From positions 8,163,726-8,227,725 of the forward strand of contig NC_087074.1 of NCBI RefSeq assembly GCF_026151205.1: a DNA stretch of 64,000 nucleotides, read 5' to 3'. A program made the position numbers and the translations under genes. This document shows positions 46,201 to 61,200 of the stretch, piece by piece. Each line of letters begins with the position of its first letter. Position 1 is the stretch's first letter. The notes beneath the pieces are model-generated. The model saw nothing but the letters and a program-made list of their open reading frames with translations. It had not been told where the DNA came from and did no database searches. This stretch comes from Bolinopsis microptera. Taxonomy: Eukaryota > Ctenophora > Tentaculata > Lobata > Bolinopsidae.

Positions 46201-49200
46201 GCCACAATGTCCCGTGATGAGGTGCACTGCAGTTCTGTAATTTTGTCTGTTGTTACTGAGTGTAGTGTTGAGATTTTTGATGATGTTGATGTTTTTATGT
46301 CCAAGTGTCAGTTTTGTGTGTCTGGGACCATTAGTAATCCATGATTCTTGATTAAGTTTTGTGACTTTGTCGTTGATCAGGCGTTTGATGTAAGATTGTG
46401 GAATTGGGCAATTCAAAGTGGATTCACTGGTTGTGCCATTTTTGGCCAGCTCGTCTGCTTTTTCATTACCCTACAATCCGATGTGTGCTGCTATCCATCT
46501 GATCTCTAAGGTGTTAGTGGATCCGAGTGTATTGAGGGTGTCGTAGCAGTCTCTAGTAGTTCTACTCCTCGTTGAAGGTGAGGATATAGCTTGAATAGAG
46601 GAGAGACTGTCTGACCATATGATGATATGTGTGTTTGTGAGATGGTACTACTGAGATGGTATATGTTGCCATGGGGTGGCAAGTCCCCATACATCTTGGT
46701 CAGGTAGTTTCATTACGTCCTAATATATAAGCCCATGAATTACGTGGCGAACTAGGGTACATTTTTCTCTAATAATACCTTCGCAACAATAGGTCGTGTT
46801 GCTGTTGGTGCTTTCACATCTGAGCCCTATTGTAGTTTTGTCCCCATTAATGAATGGGTCCACGCACAATAAGGACCCTTTGCCGTTAATATTACAATTG
46901 GGACTAACGACCATCAGTGGTGGCCGGTGGGGCTTTTATGCCATGTCGAGCGTTTTCCTTTAATACCATCTTGATTCTACGTCAAACAATTGATAATCTT
47001 GATTACACAATGCACAAACCTTGGGAGCCACTAACGTCACCTACCCTACATACACAAACAACCAAAACCACACAAGTTTCGCGTGAACTAATCTTCTTTA
47101 TTTCAGGAGAATATCTTCAATCTGTCACCAGAAGAGTTAGCACAGAGGGAAGTTGGTATGTTTTATTTGAGTACCGATCTTAACATAATGTTATAAATTT
47201 TGAACATAATAACGGTCATCACTCAATCTGCGGACCACCTTGATTGCACCAGTCGGTTATCGAGTTCGAGGTTTCTGCACTGTATCCACTATCCAGGATC
47301 AGAGTAGGGGCTTGTCTGGAAGGGTGTAATTATATTATGCAATTTTGGTAATAATATGATACTTATGTAAATATATCTGTCAAAATATTAACATAATAGT
47401 AATTACTAGGGTTAGTAATGCAATTCTGTTTTATTTCCCAATCGCTCGCATACGGTCACCTGTAAAAGCAATCGTTTACACATTATATATAGAGACTTTG
47501 TCTATTTAACTGTATCCTCACGTGTCAGAGCAATCTTGGATTGTTTTGTAATTCCATATCGGCTACCCGAGTATCATTTGTTATATAATGAGAGTTACAT
47601 CGTAAAAATGGACCATCGTTATTGCAAACACCGCACGAAATTTGAGCCAACCTATTCACGTATGTGGTCAGTGAAATTGAGTGCCGCATCAACGTTTCCG
47701 CATCAAAGTTATGACATACAACTTTCAGAACTCGTTCAGTTGCGCTGCCAGTTTAACCATATCTTGGCAATCACACGTAAACAGACATGCCCATCATGTC
47801 AAAGGTCTACTCAACATAAAATTGGAACGCGCGCAAGCTGATAATTACAGAAAACTGCGCATCACTTACCGCGCGCATTTAATTTTATATATAATATATT
47901 CTATTTAAGTATAATTAAAGCTAATTATTTATTTAATAACATATTATATTTTAGTCATGCAATTCATGCGCTGTGTATAGAAATGACACGTAGATAGCCG
48001 GCCTGAAATCGACCTTACGCCTGCCAATTCTCCAGCAAATGCAGGATAAATACGACGGACGAGAGACTGAATTTGGTCGATATAGAGTCTAATTGTCCTA
48101 CATGATATGGGATAATTTGTTAAGCGGGAACAGTGAGGCCATCTTCACTCTTGCAATCGTTTATGAGATTATGAGATATGAACTGTTTAAAACCGCTTGG
48201 TATCGTTATATGGTATTCTGCAGCTCCCGATGTATAATGTATATACTCAGCACACCGAATACCGATGCCATCTCTTGAATCCCTATTCCGTGTAATCTTC
48301 CCGGACCGGTTTTCACATGTAATCGTTTAAAGGACAAACGAGTTTTAGACTCTAAGCGAAAGTGAACTCACCCTGAAATTTCGCCTTTATAATCTCAAAC
48401 ATGTAACTTGATATTAACCTACGTCACAGTGTAATTCAGAGTAAGGTTCCTTGACGTCATCTGGCAGCTGCAAACAGAAAGAATCATGAATTATGCAAAA
48501 TTTATCCTGTTCATGCTTTGGCGTGTAAAATACATTGTGGTGGCAATTTATGTGAGCCTATTGGCAAATATGTTGTTTATATGAGACAATTTCAGTGTTT
48601 TTAGACGTTGTCACTGACAGAGTAGATGGAGAACCATTAGAAGAAGAGAATCCTCTTCTCTTCAGATCAGATAAAACTGGGCGTGGCCCTCTGAAAGGTA
48701 TAACTAAATTACTTTTTAAAACCAATCATACCATTTATAATCAGAGGTTCGCCATTTTTGGAATAATCACAGTACGTAATGTCACGTGCATTTGTACTTT
48801 GCAGAATGTATGGCTAAAAAAGCAATTTTCACATAACAAGTGAACGACTTTTTTCAGCTACATGGATTAAGGACGAGGAGTGGGAGCATGTTTTCTGTGC
48901 TTACAAACTCTGTAGGGTAGATTTTCCTTTTTGGGGCTTTCAGACCAGAGTAGAGAGGTTTGTTTTATTTTTTAATTAGTATTTTATTAACTACAAGAGT
49001 ACAAGCATTGCATGATGTAGTATGCTCAGCTATTTTCTATTTTAAGCTTACTCTTTTATTTGACTTCGGTATTTCGAACATCCACATGGTTATTAAGTAA
49101 CTGGTCTAATATAGTAAGCCTAAGGCCAGTACAGCGAGGTAATTTTTACCATACTTAATACTTATTCTCATTTAACCCTCAATTACGGTTTTTTGGTGGA

Positions 49201-52200
49201 GCACGGGGGTTCCATAGATCTAACTTATCAACTATTGATGGTTCTTTGCGAAAATACATAGTAAATACAATATTTCACCGTTGCAACGTCATCACCATTC
49301 ACCAAGAACTGATATTGTTTGTTAGATATAGTATATAATGAGTACGGTATAGTTATTGACTAGCGTAGTAGTCATGAAAGCATCATTACACTCAGCCTAG
49401 GATGCCCTGCACTAGTATCTTAGACTGATACACCGCGATTGTCCAGCCAATCTTTTGATTGCAATTTTGACCGTAGTAGCAAGCGTGAGCTCAATTCATT
49501 ACTTGGAGAAATTGTCTTCACTTGTTTCACCTCTTTCAGCAACTTTTATACGAATAAAATAATGCAAATAAAATCAAATTTGCGATTTTATTAAAGCGAA
49601 TGAAATTATATTTGCATAACCGCTTTACGGCCGGCTCCTTTTTGACTACCTCTTTAGGCTTTTATGCTCATTTAACCCATATATTTGTAAAAGCCTAGTG
49701 ACGCAGCGAGATTGTACAACATGTAAAATAGTTCGTTGAATCGAGAATAATTAAATTATTTGGTATCACGAACCTACACACACATTAGGAATATAGCAAG
49801 ATCCCACGATTTAATGTTCCACGATACCAATTATTATTAACTCGTAAACGTTTGTTCCTTGCTGAACATTAGTCACGTGGTTAACCTACGAATTGTGTCG
49901 TATTTGGCACAGCTTATATGCGACTCCCAGTGCTTTGTTGACTTGTGTCCGATTGAAAGGTTGCCAACTGTTAATTCTGATGCGGGTCGGGATAGTTTAT
50001 TATTATCGCACAAATACAAAAATTGTTAAGTAATTTTATTACAGAATTGTGTACTATCGTATAACTAATTTCTAAAGGTAGCTTTTAATTGTACCTTAAT
50101 CCATCCCTCTGATCGATCCACCTCAGAGGCTAATTTTTACTCAACACAACCGCCATTCTTTAGTATTATAACTGGAATATCCTTACTACCTACAATAAAG
50201 ATTTTAAAGCAGTAATTAAAGTTAGAGTCCGTAGACTGCCACGAAATATTATGTCGTTTATAACAATATATTTCCCGTTAAAAGGAGTCTATGGATAACC
50301 TAGTATGATAGGAATTAGGATCATAGCGCTTACATTTTCTTTGTGCAGTGTTCGTTAATCGTAGCTGCATTTGAATACTTCTGGGCGTAACTGCAATCGT
50401 CTAACGTTGATTTGCTTCTGATAATAAGATCCAATTATTCTATTGGAATGAGAGGTTCCACTAACCGATTACTGGTTACTGGTTACTGGTTACTGGTTAC
50501 TGGTTACTGGTTACTGGTTACTGGTTACTGGTTACTGGTTACTGGTTACTGGTTACTGGTTTCTGGTTACTGGTTACTGGTTATTGGTTTCTGGTTACTG
50601 GTTACTGGTTACTACTTACTGGTTACTGGTTACTGGTTACTAATCCATGGTTTTAGTTCACATTTCCAACCTTCAATAATTGTCAATAAGACTTGTCTTT
50701 TGCACCACAATTATCGACATGCTATGACCTGTGGAATTTGTTGTGTCCCACTATTTATGCATCAAAAGAACACAGTAGAGTCAGTAGAGCCAGTATAATA
50801 GCCAGTAGAAAATAGCAGAGCCAGTAGACCTAACACCATCCTTACTATTTGACCCCAGGTACGCCAATGACTACGGTATCAGGAAGATATTGGTGAAGGC
50901 ACACAGGCAGGCTTGGGTCTGGCAAGACAGTTACCATGGACTGACGATAGAGGACATCAGGCAACTAGAATACGAGACCCAGGAGATGCTGCAACGACTT
51001 TATGCTGAGGTAATTATTAGATATTTATAATAGTGGTTACATCGATCACTTTGTGTTTTCAGAGCCATTTACGAAAATCAACTATTATCCCAAATATCCC
51101 AACAATGTATGTGATTATCTTCCAGGGTTCTCTTTTATTGGTTAAACTGTTGGAAATCATAAACAGCTGGTGTTACATGATGATGTCGTAATGAATGTTA
51201 ATTGCTAAGCGTAACTGTTAGTGATATCTACACAACACAGAGGTAGTATTTGGAACTGGCTCCTCTCCAAACACTAGCCGTACATTGTTCCTTGTACTCG
51301 GAACTTTGTCTCCACAAACCAATATTATATTACCTAGATTGAAGAGATTGTAGCTCAGCTCTCTTTCAAGTCCTCTACACGATGATGCATTATATTATGT
51401 GTGTTGTGATATTCATTTTATTCACTATTGTCTTCAGTACATGGAATAGTTTGAGAGGTACGCTTCAGTCTGTAGAGTGAGTTGTAGAGCTTGCACTTCT
51501 TCGTTTTCATGGACATAGTCTCTTAGTGTTTTATACTAATACGCCTGTGAGAATTGATAGCAAGCCGCATATAATGTAGGTAACAGATTGGGTTCGTTTG
51601 AATACCCTGTTGTTGTGTGTATAATAGCGACAACATGAGGCCTCTATTAACATCAGGCATGTGTTTTGAGGCTGGCTTTGGTTTGTTGAGCTTGTTCTTT
51701 TCAAATTTATACTTGATCGCATTATCCGTGCTTCTCATTCTCGTGTGTAGTGCTTTTATACATTTACAAAAGAGATATTATTAAGTTATATATCACAGTA
51801 AAAGGAGGTATTATTAAGTTATATATCACAGTAAGCTGTATAGCTAACAGATTGGGTGTTTGAATAGTTTTTGTGTGCACAATAACGACACAGCATTATT
51901 ATTACCTCTCACCTCCTCTAATACTCATCTAATAATGGTCGAAAGTTTGTCATATATAATAGTAATATATGTAATATATAAATTTATATATAGATTTAAT
52001 ATATAGATATATATATAGTATGTGTATCATGGTTATATCGTGCTTGCCGCTTGGGTATTAGTGATTGCGTGTGTTACTGTGCTGTCGAGACGTGATTGCT
52101 AAGTTACGTTTCGTAGTTCTCTTTGACAGCAGTGTATGAATGACGGAAGGGATTTATCGTATATATTTATATATTATATATATTGTGTTCTCAGTATGTA

Positions 52201-55200
52201 GTAGCATTTACTTGAATTGGTTTGTTGTGAGGATCTCAGGAGATGCCTTCTGTTCGCAAATACCTGTGCTTCAATTCCTCTGTGAGTTTTATTACTTTTG
52301 TTAGCTTACCCACGTGAGTTTTATAAGACTCTGTGACCTGTGTGAACAGAAACTGATAATTTAAGCTGCCAAAACTAAACACTTTCGGATTAACGGAATA
52401 TTTGCTCGGAAATAAGGATGTTAAAACTCGCTAAAAATGCAGATAAAAGATTATGGGAAGGGTCTAAGGATACAGTGTCGTGTACAAAATTGGCAGTGTA
52501 CAGTACTGGGATTTTATCTCAAATATCGTCAATAAATTTAATGCGATTAGGTATTAAGTTCATCTCATTGATGGTTAATTTGGTTGTAGTCTGTAGAATA
52601 TGTCGTTCGTTTCTGACACAATAAAATTTTAACGTCAGCTATGAGATTGGACAATGTAAGAATTCTTTGTAAGTTGCTTTTTTAAGTTAACAAAGGAGTG
52701 TAGCTTGTTCCAAAACTTAACTTGGCTCTTTACCTTCATTATCTCATTAATCTTAAGAAGTGCAGAGGTGATCTGTGTGGGGCAATTTGACAATAAGTTT
52801 AATGTAACTTAGAATGTTACCTTAAACCTACTATACAAAACCCTACACTAACCCAATAATGTAATTCTAAAGGGCAGGAGATGAAATGTGGGTGAACCTG
52901 GGCTGTAACGTGTATATCAATTTCAGGAGGGAACAGGGACCACACCTACTAACTCCGTGATCCCTACCCCCTCTCCTCCTCGGCTAGATGCTATAGCTAA
53001 ACTGGAGAGTTCTTCCTGTCTCTCCCAACTATCTCTTACCGTGTCGGACTCTGAGTCGGAGTACTTTGACGCTAACGGTAAATTTATAACTTTATTCTAA
53101 TTTCTATAATCAAGTTGAAACTTTGCGTCTGCTTTATGAAATTTTTATATGTAGATGGAAATTTGCGTCTGCAAATATTTCTTCTATCTTTTGTCAATGT
53201 TTGCAGACTACAACGACGAAGAAGAAGATCCCCACGCTGTGAGTTCTGATTGTTATGTAAACGATTCAAGCTATGTAAACATGGCCGGCCATGCAAACCA
53301 TGAAAAACAGGCAAACTATGCAGAAACAAGCTATGCAGACCCTGTAGACAGAGAAAACGATGCCGAATATGGAGTTGATATTCGCCATGTTTGCAGCTCA
53401 TGCTGTATATCGTAAATTTAGGTTGACACCATCAAATTCACATCCGCGTCCGACAGGAGCCTTTTTCCAATGTTTATCATTTAACCAGCTTCTGGAAAAT
53501 TGTGCTATAATTAGTAAAGCATCTTACGGGCTAGTTTGACAAGGGTTACAACCTCAGTCCTCAATCATCCAATGCTTCAACCTGGTTTCCTTCAATGCGC
53601 TTATATTTTCTCAGTTCTCTAAGCTTTATAATTCAATTTTTTAATTGAATTCCTTTTGATAAGAAATTTATCAGTACCGTCAACATTGGTTGATTGGTCG
53701 GTTTGCGACACATTTTAGTATTTTGTACCCATGAATTCAATCTAACAAATATTTAACTATTATATGGTATTCTGACGAGTCGAAGTTAATTAATTGTTGT
53801 CATGGTAACTTTTAACGGGAATTCAAAATAGCCTTTTGGTTTCTCTTCATCTGCACTGAACAATTTGAATCTTGGTTTGATTCTGCTAAAATATCGATGA
53901 TTTATTACATCATAATTGTTGATTTGCTGCATCATTGATTTCTATCTATTCATATGAACGGGGTTATCTAAGAATATCCTGGAAAGCGAAAAGCAACATA
54001 ATATCTCCTGAGGTATGGACTCAGGACTGTGGCATATCTTTCGGTTTTTCAGCTAATTTTGAACATCTTGTTTGACAAACATAACAAAGAAAATTATTTT
54101 GAAGCATATTTCAAGCCTGATCTGTGATAACTAGTGCATGGTATTTTTATTCTTTGTTACCATGACAACATGATTTTAGGCTTTTAATGCTTTCAACTTG
54201 GAACTTCCTTATTCATGCATATCAAGCCTTTCATAATTAGATACAACAATCAATTTAAATTTGTTTTAACTTTGCTGGGGTTGTTATACAAAGTATACAC
54301 AGGAGGCATTTAAATGCTTTTTCTTCGACGGCGCTGAGTCATTTCCGCTTTAAAACAAGTCATTTAACAGAAGCTGGACGAAAGGGCCCATGAGAGGATA
54401 GCATGGAAGCATGGAAATGCTTTGCTTGCCTCTAGGGCGTGACATGTTTATAAAAGGTTCACCGGGCTATCTAGGAGAAGTGGAGGGGAGAGTATCTGGG
54501 GTCAGGGTAGTAGGAAAATAAATGCCCGGTGCTGGGAGGGTCATATCCTTAGATGAGGAGCCTGAACTTCATGATCCAGTTCCTCTGGAGCTCTGGCACA
54601 GTAAGACGCGTGTGGCAAGGTTGGCTATAGAAGGGATATGTTGACCGTGAGGTAATAGTCCTGGAAGTACTACCCTCTAAGTGTACGACGGCTGGACACT
54701 CTCCGTGAAAGTGCACGACAGTCTCCCTGTCGTGGTTGCACATAGGGCAGGCACTAGTGTTTGATTTGAAGATAGTATGGAGGTATTCGTTGAGTCCGCA
54801 GTGTCTTTAATATGTCTGGGTTCATTGCATTGGTAATCCAATCTTTCTGGTTGAGTCTGTTGATTTTACTGTCGATACGGTGTTTCAAAAGGATTGAGGT
54901 ACTGTATACGGGGAAATTCAAAATGGAATCGCTGGCTGTACCAATCTTAGCCAGATCATCCACTTTTTCCAACAATCCGGTGAGTGATGCTATCCACCGG
55001 CGGATCTCCAGTGTGTTCAAGTATCTGAGATTATTTAGGGAGTACAGTCTCGTGGTTGAGCACGAGGTGAGGTTTGGATGGAGGAGCGGCTATCCGTCCA
55101 TATCATGGTATGCTTGTTGGTATATTATTATGTTGAGAGGTATTATATGCAAGCTTCCCTGATAGCTGTGAGTTCTGTCTGATAAAGAGTGCTATAAGCT

Positions 55201-58200
55201 GGAAACTTGGAAGATGTTTCTCCAAGAGTGATGTTGTTGTTGTTGTTGTTGTTGTTGTTATTACTTATTGGTGATGATAGCCAGCCCCGCGATCCGCATC
55301 CTGAGTATGTGCGTGACCCATCTGTGTAGCAGGTGATAGAATGTTGTATGTGGTGTTTAGCAGTTAGTCCCGGTATTCGGCTGTATTTGCGCCAGGAGTA
55401 AATGAAAATGTATATGATTGTTTTGCTGATTACATATTACCGATACTTAATTAATATATTATTAGATCTAGAATTAACTTGATTTGCTTCCTCAATCCTA
55501 ACCTTTCTTACTCCGACATGTTCTACTTCTTATTTCACCTAATATCTCGTACTTCACCACCTGTACGTGACCCCATTTCAGTTTTTGTACCACGACAACA
55601 ACGACCACCCCAAGTTGATATCCACCAACTCTGCGGACAGTGCCAAGTCAGACGACTCTCGTAAGTGCCCCAAGGCCCATCAACCTCGTACTTTCACTTA
55701 GCCACGGGGGCTCTGTGTTATTATTTACCCAATACTGGTTTTTAGGAAAGCTTATGTTGTTATTTTGCGCTTGAAGAAGAACTTATGACCTGTAGAAAAC
55801 GGTAAGTTCTATGAATTGCTTATGGTACGGCACAAGACAACAGTCGACCAAAATTTTGAAATTTGTTGCATTTTAACCGTGTCAAATTGGCAAACAAAAT
55901 GTATCTACTTCCGACACAAAGTGTTCATTGTCCAATGAGCATCCTGCCATGCTGCTACAATCGTGTTACTCTCGTGGTTGCCACATGACAGCTTACCTAA
56001 CTGCTATTGGACAGCGCACTTTTTTCACGTTAGTCACATTTATTGAGTACAGTACGGAATAAATGTAGGTGGTAAGTATCGATGTCAATGATATTGGATG
56101 TGAATTGTGAGTTGTGTGCTGTGAATCTAATTTTGCTTAAGCATGAAATCCAGCCCTTCAAGCTGGCTAATATTGGTCACGTTACCTATCAGCTGACTGT
56201 ACCTCGTGAGTCGTGACTGCGTCACTCGGTGACCACGTGCCCGACTGATTGGTGCAGTACCATAAGGTATAATAACCCACTATCTTTCAGATGGTCATGG
56301 AAGGTTGTTGCCCTCGCAGAAGCTGCTGTTTATTGTATTTCACGGAGGTACACTGCTTGACATGAACACGGACACCACCAAACTGGCAGACTGCCAGACC
56401 CTGCATCAGAGTCTGTCTAATGTGATAAACACTCTCTGTCCTACCTACAGAAACAGGTAATGTCATTGAAAGTGCTGATTTTAGCAATCTTTAAATACAT
56501 AACAACAATTTTCGAAAACAGCAATAATCACAAAACAGAATCACAAGAGACCAAACCAACAGACCAACCAAATTGTAGCACTAAAACAATTTCCAACAAA
56601 AACATCAATATTTTATAATTTATATATAAATATAGTCCCCCTGTAGAAAAAAGGCTTTTCAATCGTCACCGTTGGTCAAATCTAAAATCTTGCTACAACG
56701 ATTCAATGGTCAGTTTAGTTTTAACCTCTGGAGTAACAAAGAGATCAGCTGACCGCAAGATCGAACTGATTGTTTCGATGTTAGAGTTTTTGACCCTAAT
56801 AATTTGCAAACGCAGGCTACTTCGGACTAAAGCATCAACTCCAACAACTTTCCGTGGATTTAAACACGATATAAAGCTCAACAACTTTTCAACGAAAATA
56901 TAGACAACCGGATCAAAAATGGCGTTAAGATAAAATAAGTTCTGGGTAGCTTTAATCAAATTTGTATCCTGACTGTCTAAAATGTTCCTAACCACAATAG
57001 TTGGTAGCCAGGAACTGATAGTGAAGAGACCCATAGTGATGGTCCTGATGGAGAGCTTGGTACATTTGTCATGTTCCTTGCAAATACCTCTCACTTTTAG
57101 CTTAATAATGATCCCAACATACACGACTAGAGTTACAAAGCAGCTGGTGGAGAAGATGAGGAACTTAACCAGGAGATGGTTGGTAAGGGAGGAGATGTGG
57201 ACCCAGGAGGTGATGAGACAGGTACCGGAGCTGGCGTTTTCGTTTGGGATGTAGAGGGATATGGTGTTGTCACCTTTCTCTATGTGGTACAGAATCAGGG
57301 TGATGGAAGGGAGTCCCAGGGAGAAGAGGTTTGTCACCCAGGATAGGCTCATGTGCGTTCCTGACTTGTATCTGGGGCAGTTGAAAGTTAGCAACATCTT
57401 GAGAAGAACCTTTTTAGGCACTTTTATTATAATTTTTTTATTTTATTCTTAGCTTCTGACTTAAGGCAAGCACAGTTTTGCTTTAAAAATGACAACATTT
57501 CTTGATTTAATAAAAACCTGAACGGAATGAAAACTCCGAATATTCTGTCGACAGTGACTGGAGAGACAGAAAGAAAGTTGTAGTATGTTATCCAGAGAAA
57601 CAGGTTGGTGCTTATCTCACACAAATGTGAACTATCTCTGCCATACCAAACCCCTGAAGCATATCATAATGTCAAATACAAGCGCTATATCAACAGATTA
57701 AAACCAAGCTAGATTCTCCAGCAAAACTCATAGCAATGGTAACTATGTGCATAATTGTAACCATGGTATCCAACCTAGAGGTAAGAAGATGCAGGCGTGT
57801 AGACTAAGCATGATATCTGACAGGATGACGGATATGTAAGATCGTTTGTGAGTTTCTATAAGATCCTTCGTTCTTCTGCAATACCACATTCTTCGTCCCA
57901 GTAAACCTGGAAAAGTATGTATTAAACTGAAAAATGTGGAAAAAAAACAATCAGAGTTGTTTGCCATAGTCATACTCATAGTAGGAATGGTATTTTTGTC
58001 GGTAAAAACTGCCAGAATAGCGAGACATTTTACTAATTTTGTGTAGTAATATTTCCCTGTCACTAAAATTTTATCAGAATGAAATCCATATTATTTGTGA
58101 AACAATAATGTTGTAGTTGTGTCCATTTAAAGAAATTTATTTATCTAATTATCAATATGTCGCCTGTCAAAGCCCTTGGTACTCTTGGTTCATTTCTTTA

Positions 58201-61200
58201 TTGAAGAACCTTTATCTGATGATACAATTCTCTTAATACATACTTGCCGGACAAAAATAAAGTTTTAACAACTGGGTGAAGACAACAGAACCAAATGTTG
58301 CGATAAGATGCTCACCACAGTTGAGAAGACAAGCTCCAGTCATGAGGATAAATACCACCAAGTCCAATAGTTCGAGCATATCGGCTGTTATCCTACAAAC
58401 ATGTTGATATCTTACTATATTTTAATATATAAAGCGAGTCGATATATATGTATATATCCATACCATTTTACTGACACCACGGCATCAACTTTAACACGAC
58501 TTTCCGCAAAAAACGTGAAAGATATACTTTTGAAACTTTTTTGGCTGGGTCGAATGCTTTTATGGCCTTTAAGTATAAAGAAATAAAAATTGGCCAAGGA
58601 ATAAATAATTTAGGTCCAGAAAATGGACCCCCAAGTTGTGTCAAAACCACAAATTAAATAAATAAGATTGTCTAATTTCTTAACGTCTCTTGACTTTTTG
58701 ACACCACTTTAGACTTTTAGAGAATCACGGGTTTACATAATTCGCATAATTGTTAGAATTAAATATGAAGATGATAACATAATGTGTATGTTGTAACCGT
58801 TGGTTGAATATTTATATTCAGCCAACGGCTGTTTGTTTATAAACAACTTATTTATAAGTTTATAAACTCTTGTTTATAAACAACTCTTGTTTATAAACTT
58901 TTGTTTATAAACAACTTTCTTTGAAACGATTGTCAAAATCTCAAAATTGGAATAAACTATCGAATACCAAATCAGAGTCTCAACGCTATGGCCAGCTCAC
59001 TAAATTGTTGTCTAGTCTAAACAAATAGTTAACCCAAACGTTTTTAAACGTTAAAACTGTCCTTCTTACGGACGCATGGTTTTAACTTATAAATACAGAG
59101 AGATCTGATGTCCTGGTGGGAAGTTCTAGATGAAAGCTGTTATTTTATGATCAAAATCTATTTAGCCAGTAGGCATAGCAAAATTAGTACTTATATAGTA
59201 CGACAGTAGTACTATATAAGTACTATACTACTACTCATGTTCAGACCTCTCATTGAAGGTCGTTCACATATTGTGATATTGCGTAAGCTGGTAGTTACAA
59301 TTTGTAACAGGACGTCAAAACACATAGATTGCAGGGGTAGATCAAAACAATGACTAGTACTAGTACAAGATAAAAACAACAACCAATAAGAAAAATAATA
59401 TACTAGTTGGCAACCGATAAGTTAATATAAGAAGTATAATGATAATGTTTTAATTAGCAAAATATTCTTGTTTTATTTACTCGTTAGTTATTATTTATCA
59501 ACAATCCACGATAAATTTACATAATATATTTATGATCATTAGCTGTTGTACGTATTGACTACACCCTCGATCCTTGTCAGAACGCGGATAAAATATTCAA
59601 CATCCCTCGTCTAACGTCATACAGTAATGACAGGACAATTAATGGTACCCAAACTCCACTTTCACATAATTTAATATTTGGAATATGTTATACGGTTGAA
59701 GAATTAAATTTTAGATATTTCGACTTCCTGACAATTGTCATCACTAACGCTTAAGAGAAAAAAAGGAAAGAAAAGTAGATCCAAAAAAACATTTATGAAC
59801 ATATTATGTATTGTTCAAGTAAGACTTCTAACCAATCGCCCGAAGTTTTTAACCCTAACCATCACATCGACACTAACCCAACACCAAGTCACAAACCCCT
59901 TCCCTAACTCGGAAAATCAAGTTTTAAATATGACTAGAAAAAACTTTCCGTTCCCATAAAACGACGTATCAAGTAAAGCAAGATGCCATACTGACGAAGG
60001 GACAGGAAAAAACAAAGAGGAGCTCTTACTGTCATGATAGATAACTACTTACTGGCTGCAGTTAAACAAAAGAAAGTCAGCCAAAAAAGGTAGCAGAACA
60101 ATTGCCAAACAATTGCCAACAGTTACTGAACAATTGAGACTACGGCAGGAAATATCTGATGTTGTTTACCAATTGACGATTAGCGGCCTGCCCATATATT
60201 ATACTGCTTTCGTGTTCCGAACAGTGGATGGGTCCTGACGTGGCACCTTTATCGAAACACAATAATACAGCTGGTGTTTGTTTATGAATATTAGATAATT
60301 AGAATACGAATTAAGATTGGAAACAAAAGACTGCTACAGATGGTGCCATCGCTTCATGATGTTGTATGCTTCAGATAACTCAATGATGCACAAGATGTAA
60401 CGAGGCTGTTCTACTCTGGTAAAAGTTCATGATACAGTAAAACTCCGATTTACCGCGGCATATTCGTTTCCCCTAAATTGGGCTTAACATACATGGTGTG
60501 ATGGCCTACCGACAGTTGCGCCCATTTAGGCCATTAACAGGTTCCCAATCAGTGACGTGATCTGATTCGTCATGTCAGATTCTCAAAACGACATTACAGA
60601 GGGTCACATAATGTCCAGTTATCCTTGTCGAGGGATGTGATGTCCGTCAAGAATAGTTTAGGGCTATTCGAGACCAACGAGTCACTACTGATTTCCATCT
60701 AGATCACCTGGCCCATGGCATGATTACTGCCAAAAAGCGTAAGTCCTCAAATGATGTTTTGTACAGGATCTCAATCTGCAAAGAGTTCGACGATTATTTT
60801 TGTTTGGTTTTTGTTCATAGAGCTGCACGCCATGTATGTCCAGGTTCATCATAATATATATAATGTGGACTTCTGGGCAATGAGCTTGGTTGTGGGACAC
60901 ACTACTACTCATACTAGGGAAGTTGAGAGGCCTCAAATCAAATCTCATTAAAGAGATATCAACAGAGTGTGAGCCACTGCCTGACTAACCTGTGATTAGA
61001 GTTTGCCAGGCTCTATGAAGGTGGCAGAGAGTGTCTTCTTTGTCCTATCCTTTGTCCGTGATGCTGGTAACAAACTCTTGTTGTAGGTGGTGGTGACATA
61101 AACTCATTTGCATGAATGATACGAGATGATGAGGTTGAGCAAGTGAAAGTTGAAGTTATAATATAAATGAACACAAATCGTACGTAAGCAACGTCAAAAT

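Noticed and set aside
50412..50798. Coding region with repeating LLVTGYW peptide
   Set aside because: It is the GGTTACT array read as protein; no domain, and it lies in an intron.
53239..53415. Continuation of PITPNM exon 9 to a stop, giving a short protein
   Set aside because: A strong donor (GTGAGT) at 53239 keeps phase with exon 10; the read-through would be a truncated form at best.
57427..57624. Frameshifted GPCR pseudogene, because open frames stop at 57427 and restart near 57421
   Set aside because: A GT-AG intron (57517-57372) joins TTCAG to ATACAAG in phase and gives the expected IPFRYK loop, so splicing explains the break.
60427..60460. Possible Tc1/mariner-type end (CAGTAAAACTCCGATTTACC)
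   Set aside because: No inverted partner, TA duplication or transposase found nearby.
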